From an uncultured Microbacteriaceae bacterium (GTDB taxonomy: Bacteria; Actinomycetota; Actinomycetes; Actinomycetales; Microbacteriaceae): a DNA stretch of 14,999 nt. The stretch lies in contig CAKUJB010000035.1 in NCBI GenBank assembly GCA_934661165.1, positions 1 to 14,999 on the forward strand. Reading direction: 5' to 3'. The notes under the pieces are model-generated. The model had not been told where the DNA came from and searched no databases. It saw only the letters and a list, made by a program, of their open reading frames with translations. Shown here piece by piece: positions 6,274-12,912 of this stretch; the stretch's first letter is position 1; each line of letters begins with the position of its first letter. Both the position numbers and the translations under genes were made by a program.

Positions 6274-7361
6274 CCGAGCGGACGACGCTCGCCGACCTCA
6301 CGACGATGCGCGTCGGCGGCACGCCAGGTGCGCTGCTGCGCCCGCAGTCGGAGGCGGAGCTCGTCGACGCGGTCCGCACCGCCTGGGCCGACGCCGAGGA
6401 CGGCCCCGAGTCCGTGCTCGTCCTCGGCGGCGGATCGAACGTCGTCGCCCCGGACGAGGGACTGCCGGGCCCCGTCGTCCTCACCACGGGCGTCCGCGGC
6501 ATCGAGTCGATCGCCGCGGACGACGGCCGCGTCCACCTGCGCATCTCGGCAGGCGAGCCCTGGGACGAGGTCGTCGCCGCGACCGTGGCCCGCGGCCTCG
6601 GCGGCCTCGCGCCGCTGAGCGGCATCCCCGGCTCGACGGGGGCGGCCCCGGTGCAGAACATCGGGGCCTACGGCGCTGAGGTCGCCGACGTCCTCGTCGC
6701 CGTCGACTTCCTCGACGAGGTCAGCGGCGACGTCGAGCGCCTCGCCGCGGCCGACCTCGGCCTGGGATATCGCACGAGCGCGATGAAGCGCGGGCGTCGC
6801 GGCGTCGTGCTCGCCGTCGAGCTCGCGCTCGCGCCCGCCGACCGCGCCGTTGTGCGCTACGCCCAGCTCGCCGCCGCCCTCGACGTGCCGCTCGGGGGCG
6901 CCGCGCCGCTCGCCGAGGTGCGGGAGGCGGTGCTGCGCATTCGTGCCGACAAGGGGATGCTCGTCGGCCCGGGGATGCCCGACTCCTGCGGCTCATTCTT
7001 CACGAACCCCATCGTCGACGAGAACTGGGCGCGCGGCCTGCCGCCGGAGGCGCCGCGCCACCCGGTCGGCCCGGGGGAGCGGGACCTCGTCGCGCCCCTC
7101 GAGGCGGGCCCGGCGCACCGCGAGTTCGCGGACCGGCGCGAGGTGAAGCTCTCGGCCGCGTGGCTCATCGAGGCCGCCGGCATCGCGAAGGGCTACGCGC
7201 TCCCGGGCTCGCGCGCGCGCATCTCGTCACGTCACGCGCTCTCGATCACGAATGCGGGGGGCGCGACCGCCGCGGAGGTCGTCCAGCTCGCGGGATTCGT
7301 CCAGGCGCGGGTCGCCGCCGACTTCGGCGTCAACCTGCAGCCAGAGCCGATCATCCTCTGA
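6270..7361 (+). CDS. murB: UDP-N-acetylenolpyruvoylglucosamine reductase
   Basis: This is the cytoplasmic FAD enzyme that reduces UDP-GlcNAc-enolpyruvate to UDP-MurNAc with NADPH in peptidoglycan precursor synthesis. The 363 residues show the type I MurB pattern: TTMRVGG, the FAD-binding GGGSNVV (53-59), SGIPGSTGAAPVQNIGAYG (117-135), YR (R168), CGSFFTNP with the proton-donor Ser S242, KLSAAWLIEAAG (293-304), and a C-terminal LQPE with the conserved Glu E359. The start is GTG 6270, overlapping the upstream stop by 4 nt. The gene ends 9 bp from the convergent aminotransferase stop, with a shared hairpin across the junction. Confidence 0.97.
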   Translation: MTERTTLADLTTMRVGGTPGALLRPQSEAELVDAVRTAWADAEDGPESVLVLGGGSNVVAPDEGLPGPVVLTTGVRGIESIAADDGRVHLRISAGEPWDEVVAATVARGLGGLAPLSGIPGSTGAAPVQNIGAYGAEVADVLVAVDFLDEVSGDVERLAAADLGLGYRTSAMKRGRRGVVLAVELALAPADRAVVRYAQLAAALDVPLGGAAPLAEVREAVLRIRADKGMLVGPGMPDSCGSFFTNPIVDENWARGLPPEAPRHPVGPGERDLVAPLEAGPAHREFADRREVKLSAAWLIEAAGIAKGYALPGSRARISSRHALSITNAGGATAAEVVQLAGFVQARVAADFGVNLQPEPIIL

Positions 7362-7362
7362 C

Positions 7363-7389
7363 CGCGCGGCTCAGCCGAAGAGCCGCGCG
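7363..7389. terminator. Bidirectional hairpin between murB and the aminotransferase gene
   Basis: CGCGCGGCTC (7363-7372) and GAGCCGCGCG (7380-7389) form a perfect 10-bp stem with a 7-nt loop. It spans the aminotransferase stop codon, just after the murB stop. A T tract is absent, as is common for actinobacterial terminators. The position between convergent genes supports the role. Confidence 0.6.
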
Positions 7390-8570
7390 AGCCGCGCGAT
7401 GCCCTCCGCGAGCTCGTCGTCGCCGAGCGCGTAGCTGAGCCGGAGGTAGCCGCTCGGGCCGAAGGCCTCACCGGGCACGACGGCGACTTCCGCCTGCTCG
7501 AGAATGAGGTCGGCGAGCTCGAGCGAGGTGTGGGGCGTGACGCCCGCCAACTCCCGCCCGAGGAGCGCCGTGACGTCCGGGTACACGTAGAACGCGCCGA
7601 GCGGGTCCGGCACCTCGATGCCGTCGATCGCCGCGAGGCCCGCGACGATCGCCCGCCGACGCCGGTCGAATGCGAGCCGCATCGTCTCGACCGCGTCCTG
7701 TGGGCCCGTGAGCGCCTCGAGCGCGGCGCGCTGCGCGATGTTGTTCACGTTGCTCGTGAGGTGGGACTGCAGGTTCGACGCCGCCTTGACGGCGTCCGCG
7801 GGCCCGACGAGCCAGCCGAGTCGCCAGCCGGTCATCGCGTACGACTTCGCGACGCCGTTCACGAGGATCGTGCGATCGGCGAGCGCGGGGACCTCGCCGA
7901 CGATCGCGGGCGCGGGGCGTCCCGCGAGCTCGCCGTAGGTGAGGTTCTGGTAGATCTCGTCGCTGACGACCCAGAGGCCGTGCGCGTCGGCCCACTCGCC
8001 GATCGCGCGCGTCTCGGCGGCCGAGTAGACGGCGCCGGTCGGGTTCGACGGGGAGACGAACAGCAGCACCTTCGACCGCGGGGTGCGGGCGGCCTCGAGC
8101 TGCTCGACCGTCACCTTGTACCCCTGTGCGGCGGGGGCGAAGACCTCGACCGGGACCCCGCCGGCGAGCCGGATGGCCTCGGGGTACGTCGTCCAGTACG
8201 GCGCGGGCAGGAGCACCTCGTCGCCCGCATCGAGCAGCGTCGCGAAGGCTTGGTAGACGGCCTGCTTGCCGCCATTCGTCACGATGACCTGCGCGGCATC
8301 GACGGCCCAGCCGGAGTCGCGCGCGGTCTTCGCGGCGATCGCCTCGCGGAGCTCGGGCAGTCCCGCGGCGGGGGTGTAGCGGTGGTTGCGCGGGTCGAGG
8401 ACGGCCCGCGCCGCGGCCTCGACGACGTTCGCGGGCGTCGCGAAGTCCGGCTCGCCGGCGGCGTACGAGATGACCGGCCGACCGGCCGCCTTGAGCGCCT
8501 TCGCCTTCGCGTCGACCTTGAGCGTCGCGGACTCGGCGATGGACCCGATGCGCTGGGAGATGCGTGGCAC
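7371..8570 (-). CDS. Class I pyridoxal-phosphate aminotransferase (aspartate aminotransferase type)
   Basis: A 399-residue cytoplasmic fold-type I aminotransferase. PLP-binding residues are present: N176 in SPSNPTG, D204 in VVSDEIY, the Schiff-base Lys K242 in AKSYAMTGWRLGW, and the substrate-carboxylate Arg R377 in YLRLSY. The length and the PRISQRIGSIAESATLKVDAK opening fit the subgroup Ib aspartate aminotransferases, which transfer amino groups between aspartate and 2-oxoglutarate and may also act on prephenate. Exact substrate is not proven. The start is GTG 8570. A nearby ATG (8578-8576) is out of frame. There is no clear Shine-Dalgarno. TAGCAT (8584-8579, minus strand) sits at a distance that would allow a leaderless transcript. 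It is divergent from the tRNA-Trp unit. Confidence 0.92.
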   Translation of the reverse strand: MPRISQRIGSIAESATLKVDAKAKALKAAGRPVISYAAGEPDFATPANVVEAAARAVLDPRNHRYTPAAGLPELREAIAAKTARDSGWAVDAAQVIVTNGGKQAVYQAFATLLDAGDEVLLPAPYWTTYPEAIRLAGGVPVEVFAPAAQGYKVTVEQLEAARTPRSKVLLFVSPSNPTGAVYSAAETRAIGEWADAHGLWVVSDEIYQNLTYGELAGRPAPAIVGEVPALADRTILVNGVAKSYAMTGWRLGWLVGPADAVKAASNLQSHLTSNVNNIAQRAALEALTGPQDAVETMRLAFDRRRRAIVAGLAAIDGIEVPDPLGAFYVYPDVTALLGRELAGVTPHTSLELADLILEQAEVAVVPGEAFGPSGYLRLSYALGDDELAEGIARLARLFG

Positions 8571-8589
8571 GGCACCATGCTACGTGGCG

Positions 8590-8595
8590 TACACT
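8590..8595 (+). promoter_or_regulatory. Candidate -10 box of the tRNA-Trp-secE-nusG unit
   Basis: TACACT fits TAnnnT and is identical to the -10 proposed upstream of rplK (11466). A possible TGGCAC -35 at 8565-8570 gives a long 19-bp spacer. Transcription would start near 8602, right at a short hairpin. Confidence 0.5.
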
Positions 8596-8603
8596 GGTCC
8601 GCC

Positions 8604-8619
8604 GGGGTTGCAAAACCCC
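8604..8619 (+). other. 6-bp hairpin with a GCAA tetraloop at the predicted transcript 5' end
   Basis: GGGGTT-GCAA-AACCCC is a perfect stem closed by a GNRA tetraloop. It lies 8 nt after the proposed -10 box and 30 nt before tRNA-Trp. It would form at the extreme 5' end of the primary transcript and might protect it until RNase P removes it (inference). Confidence 0.5.
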
Positions 8620-8649
8620 ATACTTCGCCGTGCCCGTTCGGGTCGACGA

Positions 8650-8722
8650 AGGGCGGTGGCGCAATTGGTAGCGCAGCGGTCTCCAAAACCGCAGGTTGCA
8701 GGTTCGAGTCCTGTCCGCCCTG
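8650..8722 (+). tRNA. tRNA-Trp (anticodon CCA)
   Basis: A complete 73-nt cloverleaf. Acceptor AGGGCGG pairs with CCGCCCT, with discriminator G. The D arm is GCGC..GCGC, and the anticodon loop CTCCAAA gives CCA. The T arm includes GGTTCGAGTCC. CCA is not encoded. The gene sits directly upstream of secE, as in many actinobacteria. Confidence 0.97.
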
Positions 8723-8782
8723 CGAATCCAGCGCGACTGATTGTCGCGACCGGCCCCGCCGGGACAACGAAAGGTGCGTGAC

Positions 8783-9070
8783 TTGGCTTCACACGACGTC
8801 GCCGACGAGCCGTCCGAGGACGTCGTCGCGACCGCCCGCGCCGATCGTGCCGCCCGCAAGGGGTTCTTCGCGCGCGTCGCGCTGTTCCTGCGCCAGGTGA
8901 TGGCCGAGCTGCGCAAGGTCGTCACCCCGACGCGCAAGGAGCTCATCACCTACACGACGGTCGTGCTCGTGTTCGTCGTCTTCATGATGGCGGTGATCAC
9001 CGGGCTCGACACTGGCTTCGGCTATCTCGTCGCCTACGTGTTCGGCGACATCTCCCTGTACCAGCCCTGA
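8783..9070 (+). CDS. secE: Preprotein translocase subunit SecE
   Basis: The 95-residue essential subunit of the SecYEG channel. It has a short acidic/basic cytoplasmic N-terminus, the conserved amphipathic segment FLRQVMAELRKVVTPTRKEL (about 35-54), and one C-terminal membrane helix (about 55-76). The single-helix form is typical of Gram-positive bacteria. TTG 8783 was chosen as start because GAAAGG (8769-8774) lies 8 nt upstream, giving the N-terminus MASHDVADEP. The in-frame GTG at 8774 and TTG at 8741 have no suitable ribosome site. It lies between tRNA-Trp and nusG, its usual neighbours. Confidence 0.95.
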   Translation: MASHDVADEPSEDVVATARADRAARKGFFARVALFLRQVMAELRKVVTPTRKELITYTTVVLVFVVFMMAVITGLDTGFGYLVAYVFGDISLYQP

Positions 9071-9103
9071 GTCAGCCCCGAGTCATCCGAGGAACGCAGA
9101 ACC

Positions 9104-9943
9104 GTGACCGATAGCAACGAGGACATCCAGCACCTGGTGGAGGCGCTCGACGCCGCCGCCGAGGAGATCGCCGTCGAGGCGGATCCGGAGGCGGATGCCG
9201 AGGTCGATGACGCGCTCGACATCGACTCCGTCGCGGAGGCGGAGGCGGCGTACAGTGCGCTTGAGGACGAGCTCGAGGTCGACGGCCCGGACGACGCGCC
9301 GGCCGAGATCGAGGTCGACCCGTACGAGGCCTTCAAGGACGAGCTGCGCGCGAAGCCGGGCCGCTGGTACGTCGTGCACTCGTACGCGGGCTTCGAGAAG
9401 TCGGTGAAGCAGAACATCGAGAACCGCCGCCTCTCGCTCGGCATGGAGGACTCGATCTACGAGGTCGAGGTCCCCATGGAGGACGTCGTCGAGATCAAGA
9501 ACGGCCAGCGCAAGCTCGTCAACCGCGTGCGGATCCCCTCGTACGTCCTCGTGCGCATGGACCTCAACGAGGAGTCCTGGTCCGTCGTCCGGCACACCCC
9601 GGGTGTGACGGGCTTCGTCGGCAACGCCCACAACCCCGTGCCGCTGCGCTTCGACGAGGCGTTCGGCATGCTGAAGTCGACGGTCCAGATCGCCGAGGCG
9701 CCCGTCGCCGCGGGCGGCAAGGCGGCCGGCGGCAAGGGCGGCCAGGCCGCGGCCCGCGTCATCCCGACCGAGATCGACTTCGAGGTTGGCGAGACGATCA
9801 CGATCAAGGAGGGCTCGTTCGCGGGGCTCCCCGGCACGATCGACGCGATCGACGCCGCGGGCGGCAAGCTCACGGTCCTCGTCTCACTCTTCGAGCGCGA
9901 GACCCCCGTCACCCTCGGCTTCGAGCAGGTCTCCAAGCTTTGA
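9104..9943 (+). CDS. nusG: Transcription termination/antitermination protein NusG
   Basis: A 279-residue transcription elongation factor that binds RNA polymerase across the cleft. An acidic N-terminal extension of about 85 residues, rich in Asp/Glu/Ala, precedes the NGN domain (about 87-195: RWYVVHSYAGFEKSVKQN, then RIPSYVLVRMDL, then HTPGVTGFVG). A Gly/Lys/Ala linker follows (about 201-218), and a KOW domain ends the protein (about 224-279: FEVGETITIKEGSFAGLPGT and TPVTLGFEQV). E. coli NusG is about 180 residues; acidic N-terminal extensions are usual in actinobacteria. GTG 9104 follows a GAGGAAC-type ribosome site. The stop overlaps the TTG of the next gene. rplK does not follow directly, which is unusual. 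Confidence 0.96.
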   Translation: MTDSNEDIQHLVEALDAAAEEIAVEADPEADAEVDDALDIDSVAEAEAAYSALEDELEVDGPDDAPAEIEVDPYEAFKDELRAKPGRWYVVHSYAGFEKSVKQNIENRRLSLGMEDSIYEVEVPMEDVVEIKNGQRKLVNRVRIPSYVLVRMDLNEESWSVVRHTPGVTGFVGNAHNPVPLRFDEAFGMLKSTVQIAEAPVAAGGKAAGGKGGQAAARVIPTEIDFEVGETITIKEGSFAGLPGTIDAIDAAGGKLTVLVSLFERETPVTLGFEQVSKL

Positions 9944-10422
9944 CGGTCGCGGCCGTCCGCGCCCACCTCGCCCGCTTCGGGCGGGAGCACGACCTCGTGG
10001 AGTTCGACGAGTCGAGCGCGACGGTCGAGCTCGCCGCCGCGCGGCTCGGCACCGCGCCTGCGCGGATCGCGAAGACGCTCGCATTCCTCGATCCCGAGGA
10101 CGAGGACCGCGCACTGCTCGTCCTCGTCGCGGGAGACGCGAAGGTGAACTCCGGGCGATTCAAGGCGCGCTTCGGCGCGAAGCCCGTCATGATCCGCCCC
10201 GATTCACTCGTCGAGCTGACGGGGCACCCGATGGGCGGCGTCTCGCCGTTCGCGGTCGTGCCGACCGCCGCGCTCTGGCTCGACGAGTCGCTGCGGCGCT
10301 TCGATGTCGTGTACCCGGCTGGCGGCTCGGCCGCCTCCGCGGTGCGGATCGAGGTCGACGCGCTCGAGGAGACCACCGGGGCGCTCGGCTGGGTCGAGGT
10401 CGCCGTCCTGCCCGAGGCCTGA
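9940..10422 (+). CDS. YbaK/EbsC-family aminoacyl-tRNA deacylase
   Basis: A 160-residue single-domain protein. It shows the hallmarks of the YbaK/ProX editing fold: SSATVELAAARLGTAPARIAKTLAF, LVLVAGDAKVNSGRFKARFG with the conserved Lys, and TGHPMGGVSPFAV. Family members hydrolyse mischarged aminoacyl-tRNA in trans, classically Cys-tRNA(Pro), sometimes Ala- or Ser-tRNAs. The exact specificity is not readable here. The TTG start at 9940 overlaps the nusG stop (TTGA), so translation is probably coupled and the gene is read as the last gene of the secE-nusG unit. There is no other plausible start upstream of the conserved domain. It ends 4 bp before the convergent nitrilase-family stop, within a shared hairpin. 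Confidence 0.9.
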   Translation: MTVAAVRAHLARFGREHDLVEFDESSATVELAAARLGTAPARIAKTLAFLDPEDEDRALLVLVAGDAKVNSGRFKARFGAKPVMIRPDSLVELTGHPMGGVSPFAVVPTAALWLDESLRRFDVVYPAGGSAASAVRIEVDALEETTGALGWVEVAVLPEA

Positions 10423-10435
10423 GCCCTCAGACCTC
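10414..10435. terminator. Bidirectional hairpin across two convergent stop codons
   Basis: GAGG-C-CTGAG pairs with CTCAG-A-CCTC around a minimal loop, with one C/A mismatch. The element covers both stop codons (10420-10422 plus, 10427-10429 minus). It would serve the nusG-ybaK and nitrilase transcripts in either direction. No T tract is present. Confidence 0.5.
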
Positions 10436-11227
10436 CGTCACCCGGAACCGGCGCAGCGCGAGCGCCGGGTTGACGCGCCGCACCTCGGCGATCCGCGCGG
10501 GCTCGACGGCGGCGACCGCGATGCCCTCCTGCTCGCCGAGCTCCGCGAGCGCGACGCCCATGGGGTCGATGATGAGTGACGTGCCCACGCCGACCGGCGG
10601 GGTGTGGTCGGCGGCGGCGAGGTACACCGTGTTCTCGAGCGCGCGGGCCGTGACGAGCGTGCGCCAGTGGTGCTCCTTGCGCGGGCCCCGCACCCACTCG
10701 GCGGGCACGACGAGCAGCTCGGCGCCCGCGTCGACGAGCCGGCGCGAGACCTCGGGGAAGCGCACGTCGTAGCAGGTCTGCAGCCCGACGCGGATGGCGC
10801 CCCAGCCGAAGAGCTCGGGCGTGCCGATCTCGCCGGGCTCGATCCACTCGGACTCGCGCGCGCCGAAGGCGTCGTACAGGTGGAGCTTTCGGTAGGTCGC
10901 GACGAGGCCGCGGCCCGGCGCGAGGGCGACGAGCGTGTTGCGCACCCGCCCGGGCGCATCCGCGGACTCGATCATGCCGGCGACGAGATGCACCCCGTGC
11001 TCGTCGGCGAGCGCGCCGAGAGCGGTGACGAATGCGCCGTCGAGCGGCTCGCCCTGCTCGAGCCAGTCGGGACCGAGCTCGGGCGAGAACCACGACGAGT
11101 ACTCGGGCAGCACGACGAGCCCGGCGCCGCGGCCGACGGCGTCGGCGACGAGCCTCCGGATGGTCGCGAGGTTCGCCTCCCGGTCCGGCCCGGGCGCGAA
11201 CTGCGCGACCGCGACGAGCTGCACCAT
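10427..11227 (-). CDS. Carbon-nitrogen hydrolase (nitrilase superfamily)
   Basis: A 266-residue cytoplasmic hydrolase with the full Glu-Lys-Cys catalytic triad of the superfamily: E42 in LPEYSSW, K114 in YRKLHLYD and C152 in QTCYDVRFPE. Other conserved parts are LVAGMIE and ARALENTVYLAAADH. The YRKLHLYDAFG block resembles the Nit1/Nit2 and omega-amidase branch, which hydrolyses amides such as deaminated glutathione or 2-oxoglutaramate. A true nitrilase is less likely. The substrate is not established. ATG 11227 is preceded on the minus strand by a strong GGAGGGAG ribosome site 5 nt away. The frame stays open upstream to 11461 but is not protein-like there. Its position between ybaK and rplK, on the opposite strand, breaks the usual nusG-rplK adjacency. 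Confidence 0.9.
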   Translation of the reverse strand: MVQLVAVAQFAPGPDREANLATIRRLVADAVGRGAGLVVLPEYSSWFSPELGPDWLEQGEPLDGAFVTALGALADEHGVHLVAGMIESADAPGRVRNTLVALAPGRGLVATYRKLHLYDAFGARESEWIEPGEIGTPELFGWGAIRVGLQTCYDVRFPEVSRRLVDAGAELLVVPAEWVRGPRKEHHWRTLVTARALENTVYLAAADHTPPVGVGTSLIIDPMGVALAELGEQEGIAVAAVEPARIAEVRRVNPALALRRFRVTEV

Positions 11228-11318
11228 CTCGACTCCCTCCGCCGCGCGATCGACGCGCACCCTCATTCTTCCCGGTTCCGCCGCGCGCGGGGGTCCGCGG
11301 CCGCGCCCCGTTGCACGA

Positions 11319-11389
11319 GGGCAGGAGGAATGCGCGACAGCAGGACCGATCGCGGCAATCCGTCCGCCTCCCGCGCATTCATCCTGCTC
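11319..11389. repeat. Long irregular inverted repeat in the 426-bp intergenic region
   Basis: Arms GCAGGAGGAATGCGCG (11321-11336) and CGCGCATTCATCCTGC (11372-11387) pair at 15 of 16 positions. Inside a symmetric internal loop, GGAC-C-GAT (11343-11350) pairs with ATC-C-GTCC (11358-11365) around a 7-nt loop. The whole forms one 71-nt hairpin. It lies 92 bp upstream of the nitrilase-family ATG and just before the rplK promoter. Each outer arm carries the recurring GAATGC/GCATTC hexamer. Its function is unknown; an operator, an attenuator or a small structured RNA are all possible. Confidence 0.6.
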
Positions 11390-11442
11390 CCGTGCGCGTG
11401 GCCGCGACCGGATCCCGCATCCCGAGCCCCGGTCCGGCCCGC

Positions 11443-11471
11443 TGTAGACGCCCCGGCGCATCCGCTACACT
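11443..11471 (+). promoter_or_regulatory. Candidate promoter of rplK-rplA
   Basis: TGTAGA (11443-11448) and TACACT (11466-11471) are separated by 17 bp. The -10 matches the one before tRNA-Trp. The start would fall near 11478, giving a leader of about 175 nt. Because rplK is cut off from nusG here, it needs its own promoter, and this is the best candidate. Confidence 0.6.
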
Positions 11472-11541
11472 TGTCCGGTCGTTCTTTCCGGCGCCAGGGT
11501 CTCGCCCCAGCTGTCGACGGGAGCGGCCGGACACCGCAGGC

Positions 11542-11611
11542 GACCGCCTGGCGGGAGAGCGGGGCCCACGATGGTCCTGCTCGGCACGAGAACAGAATGA
11601 CGGGCGCGGTC
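11542..11611 (+). promoter_or_regulatory. Structured rplK leader, possible L1 autoregulatory site
   Basis: GAGCGGGGCC (11557-11566) and GGTCCTGCTC (11573-11582) pair over all 10 positions (two G-U pairs) around CACGAT. An outer 6-bp stem GACCGC (11542-11547)/GCGGTC (11606-11611) encloses it. The structure lies 42 nt before rplK. In many bacteria ribosomal protein L1 represses the rplK-rplA mRNA by binding such a leader. That role is inferred from position and fold only; I did not identify the L1 consensus. Confidence 0.45.
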
Positions 11612-11653
11612 CGCGAGGGTCGGCGCACGCATTCCTGACCGAATGGAGCCACC

Positions 11654-12085
11654 ATGGCACCGAAGAAGAAGGTCACGGGTCTGATCAAGCTGCAGATCCA
11701 GGCCGGCGCCGCCAACCCCGCCCCGCCGATCGGCCCGGCGCTGGGCCAGCACGGCGTCAACATCATGGAGTTCTGCAAGGCGTACAACGATGCGACGCAG
11801 GACAAGCGCGGCAACGTCATCCCCGTCGAGATCACGGTCTACGAGGACCGCTCGTTCACCTTCATCCTGAAGACCCCGCCGGCGGCGGAGCTCATCAAGA
11901 AGGCGGCCGGCGTGAGCAAGGGCTCCGGCACCCCGCACAGCGAGAAGGTCGCGAAGCTGTCGAAGGAGCAGGTCCGCGCGATCGCGCAGGAGAAGCTCGT
12001 CGACCTCAACGCGACCGACATCGAGGGCGCGGAGAAGATCATCGCGGGCACCGCCCGCTCCATGGGCATCACGGTGGAGGCGTAA
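11654..12085 (+). CDS. rplK: 50S ribosomal protein L11
   Basis: A 143-residue protein of normal family length. It opens with APKKKVTGLIKLQIQAG, followed by the proline-rich PPIGPALGQHGVNIMEF hinge region of the N-terminal domain. The C-terminal rRNA-binding domain includes KSGSGTP-like KGSGTPHSEKVA and GTARSMGITVEA. L11 forms the GTPase-associated centre with the 23S rRNA 1070 region and is needed for RelA-type stringent sensing and thiopeptide binding. ATG 11654 follows GGAG at 5 nt spacing. rplA starts 2 nt after the stop, so the two are co-translated. The gene has its own promoter and leader rather than following nusG directly. Confidence 0.98.
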   Translation: MAPKKKVTGLIKLQIQAGAANPAPPIGPALGQHGVNIMEFCKAYNDATQDKRGNVIPVEITVYEDRSFTFILKTPPAAELIKKAAGVSKGSGTPHSEKVAKLSKEQVRAIAQEKLVDLNATDIEGAEKIIAGTARSMGITVEA

Positions 12086-12087
12086 TC

Positions 12088-12780
12088 ATGGCGAGCAAGT
12101 CGAAGGCATATCGCGCAGCGACCGCCCTCATCGAGGACGGCAAGCACTACACGGCCGACGAGGCCGTGAGCCTCGCCCGGCAGACCGGGTCGAAGCGGTT
12201 CGACTCGACCGTCGAGGTCGCGCTCAAGCTCGGCGTCGACCCGCGCAAGGCGGACCAGATGGTGCGCGGCACCGTCATCCTCCCGCACGGCACGGGCAAG
12301 ACCGCTCGGGTCATCGTCTTCGCGACGGGTGCGGCGGCCGAGGCGGCCATCGCGGCGGGCGCGGACGAGGTCGGCGGCGCCGAGCTCATCGAGAAGGTGG
12401 CGGGCGGCTGGACCGACTTCGACGCGGCCGTGTCGACCCCGGAGCTCATGGGCCAGGTCGGCCGGCTCGGCAAGGTGCTCGGCCCGCGCGGTCTCATGCC
12501 GAACCCGAAGACCGGCACGGTCACCCCGGACACGGGCAAGGCCGTCTCCGACATCAAGGGCGGCAAGATCGAGTTCCGCGTCGACAAGCACGCGAACGTG
12601 CACTTCATCGTCGGCAAGGCGGGCTTCACCGCGGAGCAGCTCTCGGAGAACATCCAGGCGGCGCTCGACGAGATCCTTCGGGCGAAGCCGGCCTCCTCGA
12701 AGGGCCGCTACATCCAGAAGGGCTCGGTCTCGACGACCTTCGGCCCGGGCATCCCGCTCGACGTCGCGTCGATCGGCTGA
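12088..12780 (+). CDS. rplA: 50S ribosomal protein L1
   Basis: A 230-residue protein that forms the L1 stalk at the ribosomal E site and usually also represses its own operon. The L1 signature GPRGLMPNPKTGTVTPD is intact, with FVD/VRGTVILPHGTGK early and a standard C-terminus (KGSVSTTFGPGIPLD). ATG 12088 follows GGAGG at 7 nt spacing. A 17-bp perfect palindromic terminator follows 15 bp after the stop, so this two-gene operon ends here. rplJ and rplL are not in this window. Confidence 0.98.
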   Translation: MASKSKAYRAATALIEDGKHYTADEAVSLARQTGSKRFDSTVEVALKLGVDPRKADQMVRGTVILPHGTGKTARVIVFATGAAAEAAIAAGADEVGGAELIEKVAGGWTDFDAAVSTPELMGQVGRLGKVLGPRGLMPNPKTGTVTPDTGKAVSDIKGGKIEFRVDKHANVHFIVGKAGFTAEQLSENIQAALDEILRAKPASSKGRYIQKGSVSTTFGPGIPLDVASIG

Positions 12781-12795
12781 TCGGACGACGCCTGA

Positions 12796-12829
12796 CGTGA
12801 GGCCCGCCGGGATCCCGGCGGGCCTCACG
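12796..12829. terminator. Strong palindromic terminator after rplA
   Basis: A perfect 34-bp palindrome with 17-nt arms beginning CGTGAGGCCCGCCGG and centred on GATC. The RNA would fold into a 15-bp GC-rich stem with a GATC loop. The downstream sequence is GC-rich rather than U-rich, as often seen in actinobacteria. Its position directly after rplA makes a terminator role very likely. Confidence 0.85.
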
Positions 12830-12900
12830 CGTTCCCGGAGGAATGCGCGGCACTGCGACACGAGTCAGCGAACGCAAAGCCCCTTCATAGGTAAACGGCG

Positions 12901-12906
12901 CACACT
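12901..12906 (+). promoter_or_regulatory. Candidate -10 box for a leaderless response-regulator transcript
   Basis: CACACT ends 6 nt before the ATG at 12913, the same geometry as at the dehydratase operon. GGAG overlaps this gap but is only about 2 nt from the ATG, too close for normal use. An AT-richer patch just upstream (CTTCATAGGTAAACG, about 12883-12897) could hold a regulator site, including for autoregulation. Confidence 0.4.
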
Positions 12907-12912
12907 GGAGGC

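Noticed and set aside
8741..8782. Earlier secE starts (TTG 8741, GTG 8774)
   Set aside because: Neither has a ribosome site at a workable distance. GAAAGG is spaced 8 nt from TTG 8783.
7530..8900. Long plus-strand reading frame opposite the aminotransferase gene
   Set aside because: It runs through tRNA-Trp and into secE in another frame and has low-complexity composition. The aminotransferase on the minus strand is complete.
11228..11461. Upstream-extended start for the nitrilase-family protein
   Set aside because: The added 78 residues are not protein-like, and ATG 11227 has a strong ribosome site and the correct family N-terminus.
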